From Adiantum capillus-veneris (taxonomy: Eukaryota; Streptophyta; Polypodiopsida; Polypodiales; Pteridaceae): DNA of 64,000 nucleotides. The notes beneath the pieces are model-generated. The model did no database searches. It was not told where the DNA came from and was given only the letters and a program-made list of their open reading frames with translations. The position numbers were made by a program, and so were the translations under genes. Each line of letters opens with the position of its first letter. The stretch's first letter is position 1. This document shows, one piece after another, positions 10,794 through 23,502 of this stretch. Where the stretch lies: the NCBI GenBank assembly GCA_014529385.2, contig CM043966.1, positions 85,652,087 through 85,716,086 on the forward strand, read 5' to 3'.

Positions 10794-11214
10794 ATTAGAA
10801 ACCTCATCCACATACACACCAAATAGAGTAGGAGAGAGCGGGCAATCTTGCTTCATCGTGATAGTGGAGTGAACTAATGTAGATAACCCCCCTGGAGTGT
10901 GTACATGCCCCATTTTTTACCTGTATAATGCCATAATCCCCCAAATTAGCTCTATGGGTACTCCCATGTCCTGTCATCAATCTAGCTTTGGGCATTGTGT
11001 CAAATGCTTTGCGGAAGTCCACAAAACTACAATAGATCGGTCTCCCATGTGATCTACCCTCCTCAATAATGTCTTTGAGTGTCAGAATGTGGTCAAGAGT
11101 AGAAAAACCTCTCCTGAACCCTCCTTGCCCGGATGCGCATATGCCCACCCTCTCTACCCATTTGCTCAACTGCTGCTCAAGAGTTGACATGTACAATCGT
11201 GCCAATGTGTCCAA
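10280..11214 (-). pseudogene. LINE reverse transcriptase, interrupted
   Basis: The segment at 10804-11214 carries the RT fingers and palm: CASGQGGFRRGFSTLDHI, then FVDFRKAFDTM (motif A, with its Asp). The segment at 10468-10716 carries LLYVDDIVL-type motif C (YVDD catalytic pair) and the thumb start GLSVNLGKTKVM. Between them a (CT/GA)16 tract at 10759-10790 encodes an Arg-Glu run, and stops follow. RT copies LINE RNA at the nicked target. This copy cannot give a working enzyme. Confidence 0.8.
10759..10790. repeat. (CT)16 microsatellite inside the LINE RT
   Basis: This is an uninterrupted CT run between RT motifs B and C of the minus-strand LINE. It reads as alternating Arg-Glu codons on the coding strand. 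Confidence 0.9.
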
Positions 11215-11569
11215 TCATGATAGTGCGATAATTGCCAAGCTCCATATAGTCTCCTAACTTGAAGATACGTACAATAGTAGATAAAGTCCAAGTATCACGT
11301 AAACCCTCACACTTGGCATGATTGAACATCACTGTTAGAAGCTATGCGATCCCTGGCATGTATAAAATGCTCAGCCACTAAACCATCATGATTATATGCT
11401 TTCCCAGTCCCATCCTATCAATGGACTTCTTCACCATCTCAGCAGTGAAAAAAGCACATGTGTGTTTGCATGGCTTGGGGGGGTCGCGAAGAGACGGTTG
11501 TCCAGGAACTGTGTATAGAGACGACGCATATTGGTTGAGGCCTTTGTAGAAGTAATGACATGAGGGGGG

Positions 11570-11775
11570 GAGTGCTCATGAACGAGTTGCCATGCCGTCT
11601 TGACTCAAGAAGAGCTGATATAGATCTTGCTCTAGTTGAACCAAAAATGCCCGCCTCTTTCGCCGCACTAGGCGTCGGAAGACGATCTGTGACTGTCTAT
11701 GAGTGATGTCCCCCAAAAGCACCTCCCTCTGAAGCCTCGCTCTCATCTCGTAACACTCCTCATCATACAAACCGT
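11570..11775 (-). pseudogene. LINE ORF2 linker between endonuclease and RT
   Basis: The open segment on the minus strand contains WYDEEC-like and RRKRRAFLVQLEQDL residues. It corresponds to the basic linker that follows the endonuclease in the second LINE (54132-54220, DEEC). The region 11215-11570 between linker and RT shows only broken frames. Confidence 0.55.
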
Positions 11776-12048
11776 TTCAGGGCATGCTCCTAGAACGTCG
11801 TCTCTGCTCAAGCTGGGTGTGTGGGTATGCCTCTACTGTTGCATCATGCAATGTTTGTGTCAGTATAGTAGTAAGCTCCTCTAGAGGTCGCCCTGGCTCC
11901 TCAGCGTATAGGCGTTTGTAGATCCCATCTATGTAGACAGAGTCAAGTCTCCCATGTAAAGGTGTAGTGAGTAGAGGCTGCTATCCATGGTATGTGTGCT
12001 ACGCTAAACTGGAAAGAGTGGTAATTGACATAAGGGCATGATCTATCG

Positions 12049-12816
12049 CTACACCAACAGGTCTAGGTCTAGCTGTGAGGTCTTGGATACTAGAGATAAA
12101 GCTCGGTTGTGCCATGACATAATCCACTGTGCTGGCTCCAGGTCTGTGTGGAAAGCATGTAAAACCTCCCACAACAAGAAATCTCTTAGGCCGTTCAAAA
12201 TGGCCAATCCATGTGCTGTCCCCATGTCTATCAAGTGTTGTCCATACTCAGTATGCTCCACATCCTTTGATATTCTAGATAGGCCCATCTCTGCGACATC
12301 CAGCTCCCTCAACATCTCCTCTGAAGTATCATAGAATATTGTCTGGTGATGGGTAGTCCTAGCATTGAAGTCCCCCAGGATGATAATGTCACCATCCCTA
12401 GAGAACTCCCATGTGCCATCATCCAAAATAGAAAAGGGGGAATGTCTTGTAGTAGGTGGTGCATATATTGACGTACTCGGAGGAAAGTAGCAAATAGCAA
12501 TGTAGAGGTATGTGTCTGTCTTTGCCCTCAGTCTCACCCATATGTACCTAGACTGCTCATCCCTGTGGGCTATATGTATCAATGGCTGCAACTCCTCCCC
12601 GAATAAGATTGCCACTCCCCTTGAGCCTCGTCCTCTATGCTTTGCTCAAGTTTCTTGTCTGCAAGTTGTCTCCCATTTGTATCTGTTGACATGTGGCATA
12701 GCTTGCCCAGGGGCTTGATGTGTCTCAGAATTGAAGATGATGTCCCTCCCAGTGAAACTATCCTTGAAAGTACCCACATCAAGGCGTAGAGATCCATTAC
12801 AATTCCAAGTAGCAAC
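12049..12816 (-). pseudogene. LINE AP-like endonuclease domain
   Basis: The domain begins VATWNCNGSLRLDVG, with the catalytic Asn of the first endonuclease motif, followed by SETHQAPG with the metal-binding Glu. After a frameshift near 12.62-12.66 kb it continues with YIWVRLRAKTD, AICYFPPS and ILGDFNART (the GDFN motif) to about 12049. These are the motifs of the EEP/APE nuclease that nicks target DNA for L1 retrotransposition. The second LINE at 54132-55198 has the same domain. Confidence 0.8.
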
Positions 12817-12885
12817 TTTGAGTGTGGTCCCGTAGGTCTCACGCCATCATGCAGAGCGCCTCTCCATGATAACCACTCGTCCATC

Positions 12886-12907
12886 GAGAGAGAGAGAGAG
12901 AGAGAGA
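12886..12907. repeat. (GA)n microsatellite at the truncated 5' end of the LINE
   Basis: This GA run directly abuts the point where homology to the second LINE stops. Confidence 0.85.
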
Positions 12908-13780
12908 TTTGGGAATAATTCATAATTTGTTGAAGAGATTATCTTCTTACATGCATATTGAGAGGCTGAGCAAGTACATGATTGAAAGAAAACATCCAAA
13001 CCGTAGAGAAGAGAAATATATAAGATGAGCATGAGATCTTATGATTGGAGTAGTTATAGGGAATGTCATAGCGATAGGGATGAAACATCATTAAAGTCCG
13101 TCAGCACCAAAAAGCTTCAAAAATCAGTGGACTCCTTGCATCCATCTAGACAAGCAAAACATTTGGCTAGAGTTGACGGGTATTGCAGATGCTATATAGA
13201 TCCACCCACTTGTTGATATCAAAATTTAAAAGGCAATTAATGTCTTTTGCCAGTCTTTTTCATTTCATTGTCAATTTTAAATGAGGTATTTTTTTATTAT
13301 AAAAAACTTACTTGCTTATCTTCGAAGAAGTAAAGAATACTTACCATCTTTTAAAAACATTCATTGATTTTAGTCTTTTACAGTTTTACACCAAGTCATG
13401 GCATTTCTTGTTTTCCTCTATCAATCAAGGCCTAATGGTACATCCAAACCATAATATAAAGATAAAACAGGCTCAAAGACAACAAAAATCATCTCTCAGA
13501 ATAGGCTTAAAGCCTACAAACCCAAACAACATTGGATGTGGACAAAAAATTATCGACTAGAATTTAAGTTAAAAGTGTATAAGAAGCATGGAGACACGGC
13601 TTCTCCATCCTACCCTACAGAGTAAACGGATTGAGTAAATATGCAGTGCAGAGATGAGAAGGTGCTTCTTTCCCTAGCAGCCCCCAAGAAAGTTCGTGCG
13701 CGTGCGCACACACGATAGGGAGCAAGTGGGTAGTAGAACTTGATCAAGCGAGCAAAGGATCCCTAACAGGTGCTATGAGC

Positions 13781-13782
<2 letters not shown>
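12908..13782. other. AT-rich DNA with no recognisable gene
   Basis: Only short open frames occur here. I see no protein motif, LTR end or terminal inverted repeat. Confidence 0.5.

Positions 13783-13828
<46 letters not shown>
13783..13828. repeat. (GA)23 microsatellite
   Basis: This near-perfect GA run lies directly next to the AAGAAG tail of the minus-strand SINE fragment. Confidence 0.9.
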
Positions 13829-13832
<4 letters not shown>

Positions 13833-13907
13833 AAGAAGAAGAAGAGAGTTTTAACGTCGTAGGAAACTATCCCAAGAGACCTTAAAGATCCAGCCGACGA
13901 GGAGTTG

Positions 13908-13910
<3 letters not shown>
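13829..13910 (-). repeat. Truncated minus-strand SINE copy (same family as 3638-4395)
   Basis: The reverse complement reads GTTCAACTCCTCGTCGG, then GGTCTCTTGGGATAGTTTCC, then ACGACGTTAAAA and a (TTC)n tail. This matches the body and tail of the tandem tRNA-like units. The head upstream of the B-box-like segment is missing, and (GA)n DNA borders both ends. Confidence 0.7.

Positions 13911-13971
<61 letters not shown>
13911..13971. repeat. (GA)30 microsatellite
   Basis: This long GA run abuts the truncated head of the SINE fragment. Confidence 0.9.
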
Positions 13972-13972
<1 letters not shown>

Positions 13973-16900
13973 ACTCTCATAAGGTCACAGATAGAGAAAA
14001 AGTCAACTTGATAAAGGGATGAGAGAGAATGTAGGTTGGCTGCGGTATAATCTTTGACAAAAAGCTGGTATAATTGACCCTTGCATGTGCTCATTGTTAA
14101 GAGGAAACATGTAACCTAACACCCATGTTATACATGTCAATGAAGAATATCTCTCTTACTTCTACCTCTTAAGGAGGTGCATAATCATGAGGGCTCATAA
14201 TTGTGAATGGGTACGTGTGAGCATTATGCAAGTACAAGTAAGTGTAATTTCCACATTGGATGCATTGGACCCATCTTTTCCAATTGGAGGTGATGGCATG
14301 CACTTAGCATGCCAAATATGACGAGGGATAAACCATGACCAAGCCCAAAAATAGGAAAGTTGATGTATGCAAATACGTGAGTGTCTATATGTCTATATGA
14401 GTGCATGTGTTTGTGTATGTTTAAAGAGATCGCACTAAAGAGAGAGATACTATGGCTATATTGAACAAGTATTTATTTGTTCGTGTGTGTGTGTTTTGCT
14501 CTTGTAAATAGACTCTATGCTCAAAAGAAACCTTGCTCCATAAAACATAAAAGTATTTGTATAAAAACATTTCTCTGTTTGAAGCATTTTTTTACAAATT
14601 TACAATTAGCTCAGAATGAAGATTCATTCCAATTATCCTATACATCCGGATACCTTTCAAGGTTGAGGTCTGCTTACTAATTTAAACATTTCAAGCAAAG
14701 ATAAGACTCTCTCACTTGCATTCAAATAAACAAAACAATAGATTTTGTTAGACTTGGACACGTATCATAGGTGTCAAAGAGCCTGTCAATTGCTATCCAT
14801 GTCCAAACTTAGAACTAATTAGATGTACTAGATTCCTACTAAGTTCATGATTCAAAAGTTTGATATATTTTTGTCAAAGCAATGGTTTTGATCAGTGAGT
14901 GTAGGAACTAGAAAATAGTAACATCCTCGAAGGTTCCATTCAAAGTTCCTTTTCTAAGATAAAATATTAATATTTTAAACTTCTTTTTAATTTATTTATC
15001 TGGGTTTTCATAAAACAACAATCACTCCTTTTGATGGGCATTGCAATAATTGATTTTTTCATGATTAGATTTTTTTAAAGTTATTTTGACCAATGTCTAT
15101 CTTTCTTGAAATAAGAGAAGACCATCCTTCTCTAAACTTAAAACTTTTATTACAACTATATCAAATCAATATTTTGATACTCGCCAATGTGCTCATCCTC
15201 ATCAAAGTATGCCATCAAGAGGATCATTTGAGGACACAAATAGTCTTGGTTTATGCACTCTCAATATATGCCACCATTTCCAACCATGAATGTTTGTCTT
15301 TAAAATATGTCATGAACCAAAGACCATGCTATCAATAACATCACAACCTACTTTGCATTTGTTGCACATCGTACCGATCTCTAGATATGTAACAACAACC
15401 TTACCACTTCCAACTTGTCCTTGAAATTCACCTCTTCTCATACTGTATACATTTGCAGAAAAAAAATATGGGCTTCTTGTCCATCCATTTAACTACCCAC
15501 CAAAAGTGCTAACTTTGCATCATATGCAAAGTGTGATGAACCTCTTTCACATATGTCAATGTGCAACAATCGCACCTCAAGAAAGTTTTTTTGATTTGTC
15601 ATGCAATGCTTTGGAGGTCGGCCTCCTCTACTTACAGTGCATGAGATGCTCCCAAAAGAGGCATTTCAACACTAGAAGCAATTGTAGACACGCACGAAGT
15701 TTTGGCACATAACAACATTTCAACTTTTGAGCCTCTCTTTTTGACATGCCAAAAATCGGCCAAAGAGAGCTCATCACACACAGTAGATAAATTTTGCATA
15801 TGCATATCATGGACGTTCTCAATCATCGCAACAAAATGTGTTTGCAATGATTTTCACAAAAGCATGTACGTAGTGGCATCCCCATCAAGCATACATTTGA
15901 ATAGCCTTTTGCGAGTATTGTAGCTGAGATTCTGCCCCTTGTAGTGCTTGGCATCCTAATCCATAGAATGAGCATGTTTTGCTCAATCTATACTGAATCG
16001 GATGATTGAGTAAAACACATCACGATCTTCGAAACTCTGCTAAATTAGCTTATTGCTGCTATCAAATACTCGGACTTTATTTGAGAGCTAATAGATGGCT
16101 ACTTTGTGTACTTGGATAGATTTCTTAAACCCATATCAGCTTTCTAGCTTGCAATTGCACCCTATTTTGTATAAGGTTTTATGATTAGAATCTCTAATAT
16201 GGAGTGCTTTAGCTCGATAAGCTACCTCATACCCTAGTTACGTAAAAGGGGTTACCTCATAGTACTACTTGCAATTTGCTACTTCCTTACTTTGATAAAT
16301 TAGGGCATCTAGTGGATGGAAAGACTCTATTTCTCTTTGAAAAGCTTGACAATTGTAGAAGTAGCAGATTGTTGCTCTCTCGCTATGGATTAATACCCCA
16401 TTTAGAGACCTTCTAATTTTTTTGATCTTTATTGACTACCCTTTTTTTTTGTCTAGCTGCCCTCTTCATTAGCATGTTGGAATAGTTGGCTGCCATATTT
16501 GGCATGCTCAATCTTGATAAACTACCTCCAACTTTGGCTACTTAATGAGGATAATGACAGTAGCAGCAAAAAATTATTGCTCTCAGATTTTGATGTACTA
16601 TGGCATCTAATGAATGAGTACTCTTGCTTATGGCTGTTGCCGCTTCAACGTTTAGGCAGCTAGTGATACTATTATTTGATAAACAATTAAAATTAAAAGT
16701 ATTCACACTAATCTTTGTATATGGCATGATATTCTATGTCATTATCAAATTGCTTGTTGGACTCCAAAAGAACTTAGAAAAACTGATGATAACTTTTCCA
16801 CGTGGTATTTTTGGTAGACTTAATGGTATGGTATTTCCTTTGCAAACATTTTGCTTAGTTAGCCATGGGTTAAAGATTTTTTGGCAATGGTATATATGCG

Positions 16901-17908
16901 GTATTAGCCCTTGTGGCCTCTAAAGATTACATCTTTAAAATTTATTTTTAACAGCAAACTATGCAGAACTCTTATAGGTGATACAATTGAACACTTTCAT
17001 TACATTACTTTGTACAAGTAATATATCTTTTGGTGTAAAAAGTGACATGGATAACAACTAGAGTGGGTCCATTGAGACCTGTCATACACTTCCAAGCTTA
17101 ATTTGATCTTCAGTCTCATTGTCTAGATGTAGGTGAGCATTCTCCTTATTTTCAATCCAAATTGGTTGCTTTTGATTGGGTGAACACAAATCCACCCCTT
17201 ATACTAGGAATGAAGCTTCATTCTCTCCCTAACATTGTACGAGACTTTTGATACTAAATGGTATTGTTCAGTCACTATTACTATCCCTTGTTTCTTGGAA
17301 CTATTATTGTTATTTTGTGTTTTTTTAAGGTTTTTAAAACATCTACACACACACATGCAAGGCAGAAAGGATCTCTTGTCATCCCAGAGACCTAGACCTT
17401 ATGAACTCTCTCTAGGTTAGATTAAAAATCTCACAATCTTAGTGCCCTTTTGGTTGATCGCTTATTATAAGGTAGGTTTTAGCTAGTTTAGAGAAAGTGT
17501 TCCACACACAACATCATTCTAGGATCAACCGGTTTTGTCAAAATGTTGCAACACTTATAATATTTCCCTGTTGAGGATTGACATATGTGCTTTTCTCGAG
17601 GATTCTACTCCCTACAAATTGACTACTAAGATGAGAGTCATTACAAAAGAGACTGAGCAAAAGAAGATCTCTCAAAAAATAACTCTTGCAAGACCACATC
17701 TTCTTTACTTTAAAAACCTATAAAACTAGGAAGTATCTTCCTAGAAAATGTAAATCACTTCCTTGACTCATTTGATGTTTATTTTCCAGATTATCTCTCT
17801 TGTCCAAGGACTTGACCTGCACTCCTACTTGTTGACTGCCTTTTGATTTTGCTGCAAGACCTCAAGTTCTTGTTTTGTTAGCAATCCAATTATTTGGCAT
17901 GGAAGGGT

Positions 17909-17910
<2 letters not shown>
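13972..17910. other. AT-rich intergenic DNA without recognisable genes
   Basis: About 3.9 kb has only short open frames (60-100 codons) and no domain that I recognise. It may contain old, unrecognisable transposon sequence. I see no clear LTR ends, RNA genes or repeats beyond simple sequence. Confidence 0.5.
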
Positions 17911-17956
<46 letters not shown>

Positions 17957-17977
17957 ACACACACACACACACACACG
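17911..17977. repeat. (TC)n-(AC)n compound microsatellite
   Basis: A CT run at 17911-17954 is followed by an AC run at 17957-17977. Confidence 0.9.
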
Positions 17978-18450
17978 TCTACATGCGTGTTCCTCCTTTT
18001 CTAACAATTTGGCTATACTAGAGCCCTTATCTCCAAGAAACAAAACTTGAGCACCAAGCTTGTTGTCAAGAAAAGGCACTTGTGAAAGCAATGTGCCATG
18101 CTTTAACTCTCTCCACATGAATTATAGGGTGCTAGCCCCCTTGTTTCTAACTATCTTCTTGCAAGGAAAAATGATATGTAGTTATTATAAAGTTGGCCAC
18201 AACTTTGGCTTACTTGCTAGCTTAGGCAATGGTCACATGATGCATAGTTAGTAGTTACTTTTTGACATAAATGTGTCTTCGACATGATCACACATACACT
18301 CATTGTTTGTCTTACATGCAACTACACAAGCCTTCTTATAACTATGCTAATTTTGGCCCAGTTGCACCAGTTACATGTTATTGATAACCGGTGCACGCAT
18401 GACCACGTCCTTATCAAACAAAAAAGGGAGTTAGAAATATGAATGAGTGC

Positions 18451-18491
<41 letters not shown>
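18451..18491. repeat. (GA)n microsatellite followed by a G-rich stretch
   Basis: A GA run of about 20 units leads into GGGGGAGGGGG. Confidence 0.9.
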
Positions 18492-18496
<5 letters not shown>

Positions 18497-20029
18497 AGGG
18501 GGTACGCGGGGGCGTTGAACTAACTGTCATGGCCTCATATGTAACCTCAAAAGGGAAAAGTGGCTAAGATATAGGCCTCTAGTGCCTCTTTTGTAAAGGT
18601 TTGCTCACATATGCTTTCCCTTATACCTAAATTCCCACCAAAAAATGTCCAACAAGACTTGGGGGTTTCCCCTTGTTACATTATTTATGGTGTCTACGCT
18701 CAACATTTTTCACAGATAATAGACACCTTCAACCTCTATCACACTCCCTTGTTATAAGAGCTAGAGTTATGATTGTTTTAAGTTCCTACTTGTGACTCCT
18801 TTACCATGAGATTTATAAGCTTTAATAAGTTTTCTTAAGGATTTGCACCTCTTATCCTTTAATGAGTAGTAATCAAAGGTACTCTGACATTTTCAAGGAT
18901 CATATAAATCACAAAAAAATCAATCTACACCAAAGCTAGTCTCTTGTTCTTTGTGAGAGAAATCATCTTAACAATTTCATGGATCCTTCATAGGCAAAAA
19001 TTGAGAGACAAAAAAGGCAGCTTAAAAATGAAAACAAGATATGCAAAAAACAAAATCAATGCAAGACAAGATTATCCAACAGCGCTAGTGCCGCCTTTCA
19101 AGGTGCAAAAATTACGTCCATCAGATGTGCAATTTGTATAAAGACATTGAAATGTCAAATATGACTTAATAGTGAGGTTTATAACTTGTAAGAACTAAAT
19201 ATGTAAAATCCCAAATTACTCGCCTATAAATCTCAATTATGATTTTTGGCATGGCATGATTCTATGACTATCTAGAGAATGTGAAAGAAGGGGAATAATT
19301 GAAGTTTAATGCAATTCATTAGGCATTTGCTAGCCTTGTATAGTTGGCTTTTCTTTTCTTCGCCAAAAACAAAAAGTGCTTGCTACAAGAGAAACTTTAC
19401 CAAAGAATTGAATAAGATGTTTTAATAATTGTATTTAAAGCATAGCCCATTTATTGCCATAATTTAGACTTTTCATGTTTTCAAGCAAAGCTCCAACCCA
19501 GCTCCAACCATCACTAAACTCAAAATAAGGGGGCCAAAAAATAACATCCGTTCAACTCTACACTTTTTTTGTTTTCCGAGTCGGGTAGGGCACACCCGGC
19601 CGCTCCCCTCATACACCAAAAAAATATACAAGAAGAACGACCAGGACTATGCACCCAGAAACCGAAGGAAGACGCTATACTATGCATGTGACTCGACACC
19701 ACTGGATAATTTGTACACCATCAATGGGTAATTTTGCATTAACTGAAAAAATCATGTACAGAACTGCCCCACTCATAATTTTTCCTTTTTTGGTTGATAT
19801 GATTGACCTATTCGGCTGATCAATTTGTCTCTTGGTTTGGCATTCCTTTATACTTGAAGTTGTCAGCATAAGCCTTTGGCTGCATTTAAACAATACCATG
19901 TCAGAAAAAGGAACCGGATGTAGGAAAACCCAAGAACCTAGCAAAGAACAAAGACCAAGGAGGGACTGTGTGCACGCCGCATCACTTGCACTTGCACTTT
20001 CCTGCGTGAGCAGGCGCATCTATGTGCAG

Positions 20030-20033
<4 letters not shown>
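18492..20033. other. AT-rich DNA without recognisable genes
   Basis: I see no domain, RNA gene or repeat structure in this stretch on either strand. Confidence 0.45.

Positions 20034-20076
<43 letters not shown>
20034..20076. repeat. (GA)n microsatellite
   Basis: A pure GA run of about 21 units. Confidence 0.9.
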
Positions 20077-20077
<1 letters not shown>

Positions 20078-20327
20078 TACAGGTAAAGATACTCCTGACA
20101 TAACTCTTAGGACTCCTAAGAGTTATCATTACAATGGATGTCATTACTACATCTATGGGTGTGGTCACTCCTTCAGGAATGGGGTATGGAACTCTCCAGT
20201 GATTCCTATCCCTCCTCTGTATACTGCCCACTTGCCTTGTTTCCTTGCCTCCTCCATTTTGGCCAATTCTGTTGGTCTGTTCTTAAGTTGTAGTGGTGTC
20301 AACTATCAGCTATCAAACCCTTGGTCC

Positions 20328-20330
<3 letters not shown>

Positions 20331-20376
<46 letters not shown>
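20331..20376. repeat. (GA)n microsatellite
   Basis: A pure GA run of about 23 units. Confidence 0.9.
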
Positions 20377-20378
<2 letters not shown>

Positions 20379-20859
20379 GCAGCCGTATGAACCATGATCT
20401 CCGCTTCAGCCCTCCCTCTTTTTCCTTTTGCCCTGTTTTCACACTACCCCTACTGCTTGCCATAGCCTCACGTTGTTGGTGTATGGCCCCTGCGCTGCCG
20501 CTCAGTCAGCTGCCTTGCCATCGCCTCCAGCTCTCCACCATCACCAGCAGCTATCTGCTCCGGCTGACTGCGCCCACTCGCATTACCAACCCCCTCCCAC
20601 TGCCCACCCTGTTAATTCCCAACCCTGTAGTATACCCTGTGGCGTACCACCTTATTCATTTAGTGTGTCATTAGCTCAATCTAACCTTGAATTGGCGAGC
20701 CTGTTATGCAGTGCAGCCTTGCCCCCCAACCTGCTGCGTTGACCCGCCTTCGCAGCTGAAGGCTTGGGAGAGTCTCATCGCGGAGCTTTTCTCCTATTTG
20801 CAGAGCTTTGTGCAGCGCTCTGGACTCTAAAAGAGAAGTTGACAACTGCCCAGTGTTGT
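20377..20859. other. C-rich DNA without recognisable gene
   Basis: Two overlapping frames of 104-117 codons (20321-20742) are rich in Pro, Ser and His. They look like a composition effect, with no domain and no homologue known to me. The sequence ends where the gypsy fragment begins. Confidence 0.4.
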
Positions 20860-22540
20860 ACCAGATTTGCAAAAGCCATTTGAGGTCTACTGTGATGCGT
20901 GTGGTCGCAGTCTGGGAGCGGTCTTGATGCAGGAAGGCCATGTTGTAGCTAATGAGAGCAGAATGTTTTCGCGCCCAAAGCGCATTGCACAAATTTATGA
21001 GAAAGAGCTATTGGCAGTCATCCATGCTCTTACTCAATGGCGTCATTTTCTACTCGGAGCCGATTTTACAGTGGTCACCGACCACCAGAGTTTGCTATAC
21101 TTGTTGTCCCAGAAACAACTATCGGACAAACAAATGAGATGGGCAAATATTTTGTCTCAATTTCACTTTCAGATCGTTCATGTGAAGGGAAAGAAGAACT
21201 TGGTGGCAGATGTGTTGTCTCGAAAGGCACAGATTTTGGCTGTTTCGGCGATTCATCATCAAAGCTTCGAGGTTATGGTAGATCAATACGCCACATATCT
21301 AGATTTTGGAGACATCTTTGACCAGTTACACATTGAGGAGACAGTCCAGGCTATTCTCTAAAGGAAGGCTACTTGATACGGAAAACTATGTTGTGTGTTA
21401 CTCCAACGTTGAGATACAAGGTTTTGACAAAGTGCCATTGTCCACCTTTTTTGGGCCATCATGGCATAGACACCACCTTGAAAGGTGTGGAGAAGTAGTT
21501 CTACTCGCCGAGGATCAAAAAGGATGTGGATGAGTTTGTTAGCAGTTGCTTAGTATGCCAGGTCTTCTACAACCTCTACCTATTCCTAGCCGACCTTGGC
21601 AAAGTATAGCAATGGACTTCATTTTTTATCTTCCCAAGACTCAGTGTGGGCATGATGGTATTTGGATAGTCATCGACCAATTCAGCAAGCAAGCTCACTT
21701 CATTTCAGTAAAGAAGACACTTAAAGCCGAGCATTTGGCTAAGTTGTTGTCTCGTAGATTTTTTGATTACATGGTATGCCTAAGTCTATAGTTTCAGATA
21801 GAGATCCCCGTTTTACAAGTTTCTTTTGGAGGGCAATTTGGGAGAATATTGGCACATGACTACAATTCTCGTCCTCGTTCCACCCCCAAACAGATGGACA
21901 ATCGGAGATAGCCAATTCAATGGTATTGGACTAGCTAAAGTCGTACATCTCTGATTAGAAGACTCAAATGGGAGAAGTATTTGCCCTTGGTGGAGTTTGC
22001 CTACAACAACACGGTTCATACGTCTACAGGGAAGGCACCATTTGAGATTATCGAGGGTGTCAAGTGGGTGCTATTCCGGTTTGAGAAGGCATGCCTACGG
22101 AAACCTAAGGGTAAGAAGCGGCTTTTCCCAAAGCTAAGTATGCGATGCTATGGCCCTTTCTAGATTCAACAGAAGATCAATGATATATCCTTCAGGCTCC
22201 AGTTACCAGATACTTGGAAGAGTCACAAAGCATTTCATGTGAGTCTATTGAGACCTTTCAAAGGTGCAATGCCAATGGCTAGGGAGCGGAGCCAGAGGAG
22301 TAGCCCGAAGTGGAAAAGACAGAGGAGATTCTCATTCCAACACAGGTCCTCACTCACAAGGAAAGGAAAGTGAAACGTAAGCTAACACGTCGGTATTTAG
22401 TCAAGTTCAAGAACTACTCGGCTTTGGATGCCAAGTGATGGAGGAGGAGGACCTAGCAGATACTCCTTAGATTAGAGCCGTACCTTGAAGCTTTGGGTTT
22501 AGCATCGACTATTCCAAGAGTTACCGATGAATCAACAGGT
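20860..22540 (+). pseudogene. Family-B-like Ty3/gypsy pol fragment (RNase H, integrase, chromodomain), decayed
   Basis: This 5'-truncated element begins at the RNase H (FEVYCDACGRSLGAVL, then YEKELLAVIHALTQWRH and TDHQSLLYLLSQKQLSDKQ, 20867-21361). After frameshifts follow an integrase zinc-binding region and a core with [18 protein letters not shown] and VSDRDPRF. A chromodomain end (RRYLVKFKNY) lies near 22390-22440. It is closest to the family-B elements at 32582-39111 and 48654-53937. Unlike them it retains the integrase segment between the first two catalytic Asp residues. Many stops make it non-functional. Confidence 0.85.
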
Positions 22541-23084
22541 TGAATCAAGTGCGATGCGGACTGCACAAGAGGGAAGTTACTCCGCTCCTTTGTCACAGGT
22601 TACCTCGATGGACTGATACCTTTTTGAGATTTTAGAGATACCGACGGGCTGACAGTATTCTACTGAATGACTTTATGTAAAGAAGTACTTTTGAAATGGG
22701 AATTCCTAAAATGATCTATTACATGTGCTCTCTCTTGTGTGTATGGTCTGAGTGCATGTTTGAAAGACATAATGATTGCAACATTTCTGTCTTGTTCACC
22801 TGAGGGGTGATGTGGATATGATAGTAACGTGTCAGAGATTAGCGCAGTATGGATGTGATTGCTAAATAAGTTACAATGATCATGATTCTCATCTAGGATC
22901 TCAACGGGGATAGTGATGTGTATATGATGTGAATGTTCAGTTACCGTGGTCTTCGTGCAAGTACTAGATATATGTGGTCTAGTACGTCGGTACTTAGAGT
23001 CGGTGTCTGTTGAACTAGTTTTTGTCCTATTTGTGTTTTGTAGGTGTAATCGAGGGCGATTACAATTCTTTCAAGAGGGGGGTA
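22541..23084 (+). other. 3' internal tail of the family-B-like element with polypurine tract
   Basis: This non-coding tail corresponds to 37979-38568 of the intact-looking B element. It ends with the shared GGCGATTACAAT segment and the polypurine tract AAGAGGGGGG at 23073-23082. Confidence 0.7.
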
Positions 23085-23488
23085 TGTCAAAAGTGATGAC
23101 ATGGCATAGCCTAAGGACGGAAGGAGGGGCCAAAATCCTAGCAAAGAGGGAGAAGATGTTTTACCAACTTGAAGAACTCTTTCGATGGCCCAGAAGTGGT
23201 TAGGTTTGAAAACCTAACCCAAGAGACTTCCCAACCTATGGCACCCCCAATCGAGGGGCCTATGTTACCATATATGTGGTAGTGATGTGTGTGAATACGC
23301 TTAGGACCACTAGGGCATTTCTTTCCTCACTAGGAGGTTTTTTCCCACGTGCATTGTATATACGCCCATCATTCTAGGGCTAACTTATCTTTCTATTGTG
23401 CACTAAGCAATACACTCTCCGTTGTGTGCCTTGAGCTTCTTCATCTTCTCCAAGCTGTGTGTGTTTCCCTACAACCCTAATTCCAACA
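23085..23488 (+). repeat. Gypsy 3' LTR start merging into a copia 5' LTR
   Basis: The first ~25 bases after the polypurine tract (TGTCAAAAGTGATGACATGG) match the start of the family-B LTR. The right end (CCTAATTCCAACA, ending 23488) is the 3' end of a different LTR, because a tRNA-Met primer site follows it. The boundary between the two is uncertain; a TGTTACC near 23269 is a candidate copia LTR start. TATATAC near 23357 could be a TATA box. Confidence 0.5.
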
Positions 23489-23490
23489 AT

Positions 23491-23502
23491 TGGTATCAGA
23501 GC
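23491..23502 (+). other. Copia primer-binding site (tRNA-Met)
   Basis: TGGTATCAGAGC is a perfect match to the plant initiator-tRNA-Met primer site. It sits two bases after the LTR end and about 350 bases upstream of the copia gag start. Confidence 0.9.

Larger units (their letters stand above)
8985..12885 (-). mobile_element. L1-type LINE, 5'-truncated, degenerate (endonuclease-RT-zinc finger)
   Basis: The 3.9-kb minus-strand element has, in order, an AP-like endonuclease, a linker, reverse transcriptase, a C-terminal CPLC...HC zinc finger and a 3' UTR. Its 3' end matches the LINE 3'-end units at 56231-57210 (GACATTGTATTAGAT, then GGTCTCATAGGTCATTTTGG, then CATTTCAT). The tail is a C run followed by an A run. 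The 5' end breaks off within the ORF1/ORF2 spacer region and abuts (GA)n at 12886. Many frameshifts and stops show it is dead. Confidence 0.85.

Noticed and set aside
13882-14094. Frames with long Leu-Ser or Arg-Glu runs (also at 17825, 20022, 56114, 57223)
   Set aside because: These are translations of CT/GA microsatellites.
14100-19500. Single-exon genes among 60-100-codon frames
   Set aside because: AT-rich sequence yields many such frames by chance; none has a recognisable motif or neighbouring signals.
20321-20742. Overlapping Pro/Ser/His-rich open frames
   Set aside because: They run out of a GA microsatellite, have no domain, and reflect C-rich composition.
22941-23203. Overlapping frames around the polypurine tract and LTR start near 23085
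   Set aside because: They cross a known non-coding tail and LTR boundary of a gypsy element.
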